The translations under genes were made by a program, and so were the position numbers. A stretch of 64,000 nucleotides of DNA from Mucilaginibacter sp. Bleaf8 (lineage in GTDB: Bacteria; Bacteroidota; Bacteroidia; Sphingobacteriales; Sphingobacteriaceae): the NCBI RefSeq assembly GCF_018390515.1, contig NZ_JAHBBK010000001.1, positions 1,860,001-1,924,000 on the forward strand. Direction: 5' to 3'. Below the pieces are notes generated by a model. That model had not been told where the DNA came from. It ran no database searches and was given only the letters and a program-made list of their open reading frames with translations. Shown here one piece after another: positions 60,270 through 64,000 of this stretch (position 1 is the first letter of the stretch; the number at the start of each line of letters is the position of its first letter).

Positions 60270-61628
60270 ATGAAAATTCAGAGCAAAATAACGCTGCTGT
60301 TTTTAACACTTACCGGCGGCATACTGCTGCTGCTAAATGCGTTCATTTTATACTTTGACTACCAGTTTAATTACGAAGATTTTTTCAAACGGCTGGAATC
60401 GCGCGTTAACCTGGCCGCACAGATCAATTTATACCCCGGCGAGCAAAGCCGCGCCTACCTGGAGGTAAGAAATAACTACCTGGAAAGACTGGAATCGGAA
60501 CAGGAACTTATTACCAAAGCCGACGCCAAGGGGCAGATTGACAATGCAGACTTACCCCGGGAGTTTTACCAGGAACTTATGAAAAGCAACCGCGCCCGCT
60601 TTCAACTAAAAAACAAGTTTTTTGCGGGCAAACTGGTTACTGTTGATGGCAGCCGGTACATGGTAGTGGTTACCGCACTTAACCCTTACGGAATGCGCGA
60701 GTTGAAAAAGCTGCAGCAAATTCTGCTGTTTGGTTTTGCCGGCTCACTGATACTCGTATTTTTTGTAGGTAAAGCGTTCTCCTACTACACCTTTTTGCCT
60801 GTACGCAAGCTTACCGAAAAGGTAAACAGCATTAAATCCACCAACCTGCATACCCGTTTGGACGAGCCCGGCGGCAAAGATGAAATAGCCGAGCTTACCC
60901 AAACCTTTAACCACATGCTGAACCGGCTGGCTACCGCGTTTGAAACGCAAACCAATTTTATTAGCAATGCCTCGCACGAATTGCGCACACCGCTTACGGT
61001 AATTAGCAGCGAGGTAGAACTTGCGCTGAACCGCGCCACCGTGGATGAGGAAAGTCGTAAGGCGTTGAATGTGATAGCCGCACAAACAGATAAATTAACG
61101 CAAATATTAAGCAGCTTACTGCTGCTTGCACAATCGGGCTATGATGGCAAAAAACAGCAGTGGCAGCAATTGCGCATTGATGAATTGATATGGCAAGCCA
61201 TTGGTCAGGTAAAGAACATATACCCCGACAGCCAGATTGAGGTTGATTTTAAAGACTTACCTGCCGACGAGCAGCAATTGACCAGTTTAGGGAATGAGAA
61301 CCTGCTTTGCCTGGCTCTAACCAACATCCTCAGCAATGCCTGTAAATACTCGCAAAACAAGTTGGTGCAGGTTAAGCTGTCTTACCAGGATCAAAGTATT
61401 GTGACTACCATAAGCGATCAGGGGATTGGCATTCCGCCAACGGAGGTACAACACATTTTTGAACCTTTTTACCGGGCTTCCAATGCACAGGCCTATCAGG
61501 GGCAGGGCATTGGGCTGCCTTTAGCCTTAAACATTATCCGTATACATAACGGCTCCATTAACATTCAAACAGCAGTAAATCAAGGCACCGTATTGCAGCT
61601 ATTCCTACCGGTTGTAAAAGATATTTAA
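60270..61628 (+). CDS. membrane sensor histidine kinase
   Basis: 452 aa. TM1 at about 8-28, periplasmic region 30-148, TM2 at about 150-168, HAMP 168-222, HisKA with His236 in ISNASHELRTPLTV, then HATPase_c with N-box LTNILSNACKYS, G1 SDQGIGIP, F-box and G2 GQGIGLPLALNI. It partners the response regulator 59583-60269, directly adjacent with no gap. Periplasmic signal unknown. A broken Usp-like gene follows. Confidence 0.95.
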   Translation: MKIQSKITLLFLTLTGGILLLLNAFILYFDYQFNYEDFFKRLESRVNLAAQINLYPGEQSRAYLEVRNNYLERLESEQELITKADAKGQIDNADLPREFYQELMKSNRARFQLKNKFFAGKLVTVDGSRYMVVVTALNPYGMRELKKLQQILLFGFAGSLILVFFVGKAFSYYTFLPVRKLTEKVNSIKSTNLHTRLDEPGGKDEIAELTQTFNHMLNRLATAFETQTNFISNASHELRTPLTVISSEVELALNRATVDEESRKALNVIAAQTDKLTQILSSLLLLAQSGYDGKKQQWQQLRIDELIWQAIGQVKNIYPDSQIEVDFKDLPADEQQLTSLGNENLLCLALTNILSNACKYSQNKLVQVKLSYQDQSIVTTISDQGIGIPPTEVQHIFEPFYRASNAQAYQGQGIGLPLALNIIRIHNGSINIQTAVNQGTVLQLFLPVVKDI

Positions 61629-61724
61629 TTTCTTATAAAATTCTAATGTGTTTCTTAAGACTTACTAATAACTGCACCTTATTATTGTATTGAAAGCCAA
61701 TAATTTAAACAACAGTAAAGAGTT

Positions 61725-62201
61725 ATGAAAACGGTGCTGATGCCGACAGATTTTAATATCCAATCGCTTAGCAGCATCCCTTATTTATTGCAGCAGTATA
61801 ACACAGAAAAAATCAACATTATACTGATACATATAATGAAGGTAACCGGCTCTAGGCAAGAACTGTTAATGCTTTCCAAACGATCAAGCGATTACTAGCA
61901 TATCTCGGATGAGTTTAATAAGGCTTGCGCTGATCTGCAAAGTAAATGCAGTAATCAGATAACTGATATACGGATAGAGTTCTTTTATGGCAGTACAGTA
62001 GCTGTATTTAAGAACTTTTTGGAAGCCAATAGTATAGATGCCGTTGCAATGCTGAATGAGTATCCCTATCAAATGCTCAACAAAAACAGCCTGGCACCAT
62101 CCCTTTTAGTGGGCCGTTTGGGTGTACCGGTAATTAATTTACCATGGCAGCACCCTGGTTTATTTGCAAGCCACAATTTGCAAAGCTTAATTGAACAATG
62201 A
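61725..62201 (+). pseudogene. Usp-like gene interrupted by in-frame TAG
   Basis: From ATG 61725 the frame reads M-K-T-V-L-M-P-T-D-F-N-I-Q-S-L, with the start of a universal-stress fold, then K-R-S-S-D-Y and a TAG at 61896-61898 (codon 58). The same frame continues after it with H-I-S-D-E-F-N-K-A-C-A-D-L to a TGA at 62199-62201, including D-A-V-A-M-L-N-E-Y-P and V-G-R-L-G-V-P-V-I-N-L-P, so the coding pattern is uninterrupted but for one codon. It is a nonsense mutation, a sequencing error, or recoding. It lies 96 bases after the kinase. The total would be 158 aa, in the Usp range. Confidence 0.78.
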
Positions 62202-62296
62202 TAGGACATGAATTAGCCTAAGGAGCCAGTTGTGTTTATATATATTGTAGTGTGTGTTTGAATCGCCGCCACGTGAGTAAAATCCGGGCGGCTTTC

Positions 62297-63163
62297 TTAT
62301 TTTTCAACCATTTTATATACCCGCACATAATCAACCTCCATTGCCGCCGGGAACACGGTTTCGTCCACACCTTTTACACCGCCCCAGTTACCGCCAACGG
62401 CCACATTAAGCAGCAGGTGGAACCGCTTATTGAACGGCCAGCTTGCATAACCTTTGCCATCATTTATAAACTCAAACACGGGTTTATTGTCAATATATCC
62501 GCGTACGGCATCGGGGGTCCAGTCAACCCGGTAAGTGTGGAATTTAGTAAATGCTTCCTCTATCTTTTTAGCCTGACCTTTTTGGGTACCTTTTGCACCA
62601 TTATAGGCTTCGGTATGTACGGTGATATGAATATTTGCAGGATCATATCCTACGTGTTCCATAATATCAATTTCACCCGATTTTGGCCAGCCGCCGTAAG
62701 CATTATCAGTAGGTAACATCCATATTGCCGGCCAGGTACCACGCCCGCCAGGTATTTTAGCCCTGATCTCGAAGCGGCCATATAAAAAATCGCCTTTGTG
62801 CTTGGTGGCAATACGCGCCGAACTATATTCCCGGCTGCCTGAACTTTCTTTACGGGCGGTGATTGTTAAAACACCATTGGCCCTATTAACATTGTGGGTG
62901 CTGTTGGTATAGTTTTGCAGCTCGTTGTTGCCCCAGCCGTGGCCGCCTAAATCGTAACTCCACTTCGTACTGTCGGGCAAACCGCTGCCATTAAATTCAT
63001 CGGCCCAAACAGGCTTTTTTTCAAATTTCCAGCTTTTATTTGCCGGTGCCAGCTGAGATTGCACTTTGCCGGTATCAGGTAGCGCAGCTTGTTGCTTTAC
63101 TGAACCAAAGCTGCATGCCGACACTGCGGCCAAGATAAGTTTACTGATTATAATTGGTTGCAT
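62297..63163 (-). CDS. family 16 glycoside hydrolase (laminarinase-like)
   Basis: 288 aa. An N-terminal lipoprotein-like signal (LILAAVSACSFGS, Cys17). GH16 catalytic block E-I-D-I-M-E-H-V-G with nucleophile Glu164, Asp166 and acid/base Glu169. Other conserved parts: W-A-D-E-F-N-G, NNELQNYTNST, GRFEIRAKIPGGRGTWPAIWMLP, VDYVRVYK at the end. It most resembles beta-1,3-glucanases. It is not part of a SusCD locus here; it may act with importers elsewhere. Monocistronic. Confidence 0.94.
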   Translation of the reverse strand: MQPIIISKLILAAVSACSFGSVKQQAALPDTGKVQSQLAPANKSWKFEKKPVWADEFNGSGLPDSTKWSYDLGGHGWGNNELQNYTNSTHNVNRANGVLTITARKESSGSREYSSARIATKHKGDFLYGRFEIRAKIPGGRGTWPAIWMLPTDNAYGGWPKSGEIDIMEHVGYDPANIHITVHTEAYNGAKGTQKGQAKKIEEAFTKFHTYRVDWTPDAVRGYIDNKPVFEFINDGKGYASWPFNKRFHLLLNVAVGGNWGGVKGVDETVFPAAMEVDYVRVYKMVEK

Positions 63164-63251
63164 AGGATTCGCTAATTTACAGGGTTGGGTTAATACTTAC
63201 TTATTTATTCGTATAAAATTGCGGTAAACAACCCGACCTACTTAAACTGGC

Positions 63252-64000
63252 TTAGTTTCTGAAATTCTGCGTTATCATTAAACCGTATATACCGCCATCC
63301 AGCACACCGATGCCCACCCGGCTAAAAGCGGCATTTAAAATATTTGCGCGGTGCCCCGGCGAATTCATTAAACCGGTGTGAGCTATGGATAAAGTTTGGG
63401 CTACGGCCAGATTTTCGCCGGCGGTTAAAAACTGCACGCCATCACGTTTCATCCTGTCAAACGGGTCAAGGTTTTCCGGCGTATAGTGTGAAAAGTAGCT
63501 TCGTGCAAACATATCGGCAGAATGCTTGCGGGCCACAACAGCCAGTTTTGGATCGGCCTTTAAAGGCAACAAACCACGACTAAGGCGCTCGTTATTTACC
63601 AACTCCAGCATTTGTGATTCCAGATCGGTGCGAACCTTGGCATCTTTGACACTGTAGGGCAGTTTAACTGTCCGTTCGTTATCCACCTCGGCGGTCATTT
63701 TAGGCACCGCATGGTTTAGCGCGTCACCAAAAATGGGTGCCAGCTTGTTTTCGGCCCAGCTTACGCCAACTACCAGCTTATTGGCCAGCCCGCCATCGCG
63801 CATCCGGTTAAATACCGGCGCTGTAACGGGCAACAGTAATAGAAAAGTACCTGCTAATGCTGCCCATATTAAACCATTTATCAATCCGGGTATAAAGCCC
63901 AGCGCTTTATTGGCAGCATTTTCGTGCACACGGTCGGGCGTTTTACTCAACAGCTTATCAACCAGATAAACCAACAGCAACCGGCAAAGCGTAACGGCCA
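63252..64000 (-). CDS. CvpA-like / CAP-domain protein (5' part outside window)
   Basis: The frame is open to the window edge, so the N-terminus is missing. The visible part has two membrane segments (LLLVYLVDKLL region and IPGLINGLIWAALAGTFLLLLPV) matching the end of a CvpA-type channel-like domain. After a linker comes a CAP/SCP-like domain: LELVNNERLSRGLLPLKADPKL, ADMFARSYFSHYTPEN, TAGENLAVAQT, SPGHRANILNAAFSRVGIGV, TQNF. The fusion with a CvpA-like membrane part is notable. Role unknown; CAP domains are extracytoplasmic. Confidence 0.85.
   Translation of the reverse strand, partial: AVTLCRLLLVYLVDKLLSKTPDRVHENAANKALGFIPGLINGLIWAALAGTFLLLLPVTAPVFNRMRDGGLANKLVVGVSWAENKLAPIFGDALNHAVPKMTAEVDNERTVKLPYSVKDAKVRTDLESQMLELVNNERLSRGLLPLKADPKLAVVARKHSADMFARSYFSHYTPENLDPFDRMKRDGVQFLTAGENLAVAQTLSIAHTGLMNSPGHRANILNAAFSRVGIGVLDGGIYGLMITQNFRN

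Noticed and set aside
62252..62716. Plus-strand frame opposite the GH16 gene
   Set aside because: Lies over the conserved end of GH16 and has no protein features of its own.
1..64000. CRISPR arrays, tRNA/rRNA genes, prophage, integrase or replication origin
   Set aside because: No regularly spaced repeats, cloverleaf, rRNA, phage structural or integrase genes were seen on either strand.

Overview
The window reads as a chromosomal segment of a Bacteroidota bacterium, most likely family Sphingobacteriaceae (Mucilaginibacter/Pedobacter-like). The evidence is a SusC/SusD pair, several TonB-dependent proteins with N-terminal carboxypeptidase-like domains, DUF1735, SPW, DUF6515 and PspC families, promoters of the form TTG-N19-23-TAnnTTTG, and no clear Shine-Dalgarno sequences. 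No rRNA, tRNA, CRISPR array, transposase, integrase or phage structural gene was seen.

Layout. 1-7.5 kb: truncated TPR protein, catalase, soluble PAS histidine kinase, Cys-rich copper-storage-like protein, Gly-rich DUF6515 protein, two orphan small/secreted proteins. 7.7-13.1 kb: susC-susD-DUF1735 operon on the minus strand with no carbohydrate enzyme beside it. 13.2-18.2 kb: padR-pspC operon and an OMP_b-brl_3 type TonB-dependent protein. 18.3-28.5 kb: M14 peptidase, recQ, an MBL-fold hydrolase lying between recQ and a decayed copy of the recQ 3' end, a GIY-YIG gene between imperfect inverted repeats, an SDR, an EEP-family hydrolase, a YcxB-like membrane protein and murF. 28.5-31.6 kb: YugP-type peptidase, a 62-aa protein, and an AT-rich two-gene island (tcmP plus a DUF5131 three-Cys protein). 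31.7-49.2 kb is core: apaG, dusB, CPBP protease, DUF2007, cdsA, psd, rplS, trmD, rimM, rpsP, pfkA, dsbD with a separate N-terminal-domain gene, birA, rsfS, ftsH, LUD. 49.2-54.9 kb: metallophosphoesterase, CHAD and CYTH genes, two related outer-membrane barrels, ssb, a frameshifted lipoprotein, SPW protein. 55-64 kb: two AraC regulators, OsmC, HSL-type hydrolase, an OmpR/histidine-kinase pair, a Usp-like gene broken by an in-frame TAG, GH16, and a truncated CvpA-CAP protein.

How the genes work together. CdsA and Psd make phosphatidylethanolamine. RpsP-RimM-TrmD-RplS form the usual ribosome/tRNA maturation cluster. The nDsbD-like protein probably relays reductant from membrane DsbD. CHAD plus CYTH suggests a polyphosphate-linked pair. 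SusC/SusD/DUF1735 form an outer-membrane importer with unknown cargo. PadR-PspC looks like an autoregulated envelope module.

Most interesting non-core signals: (i) the recQ 3'-end remnant downstream of the MBL gene; (ii) the roughly 0.5-kb GIY-YIG unit with terminal inverted repeats; (iii) the tcmP/DUF5131 pair with a palindromic upstream region; (iv) a perfect inverted repeat centred on the -33 box of a probably leaderless padR promoter; (v) two mutually exclusive hairpins ahead of rplS. All functions are inferred by reading sequence; no database search was run.
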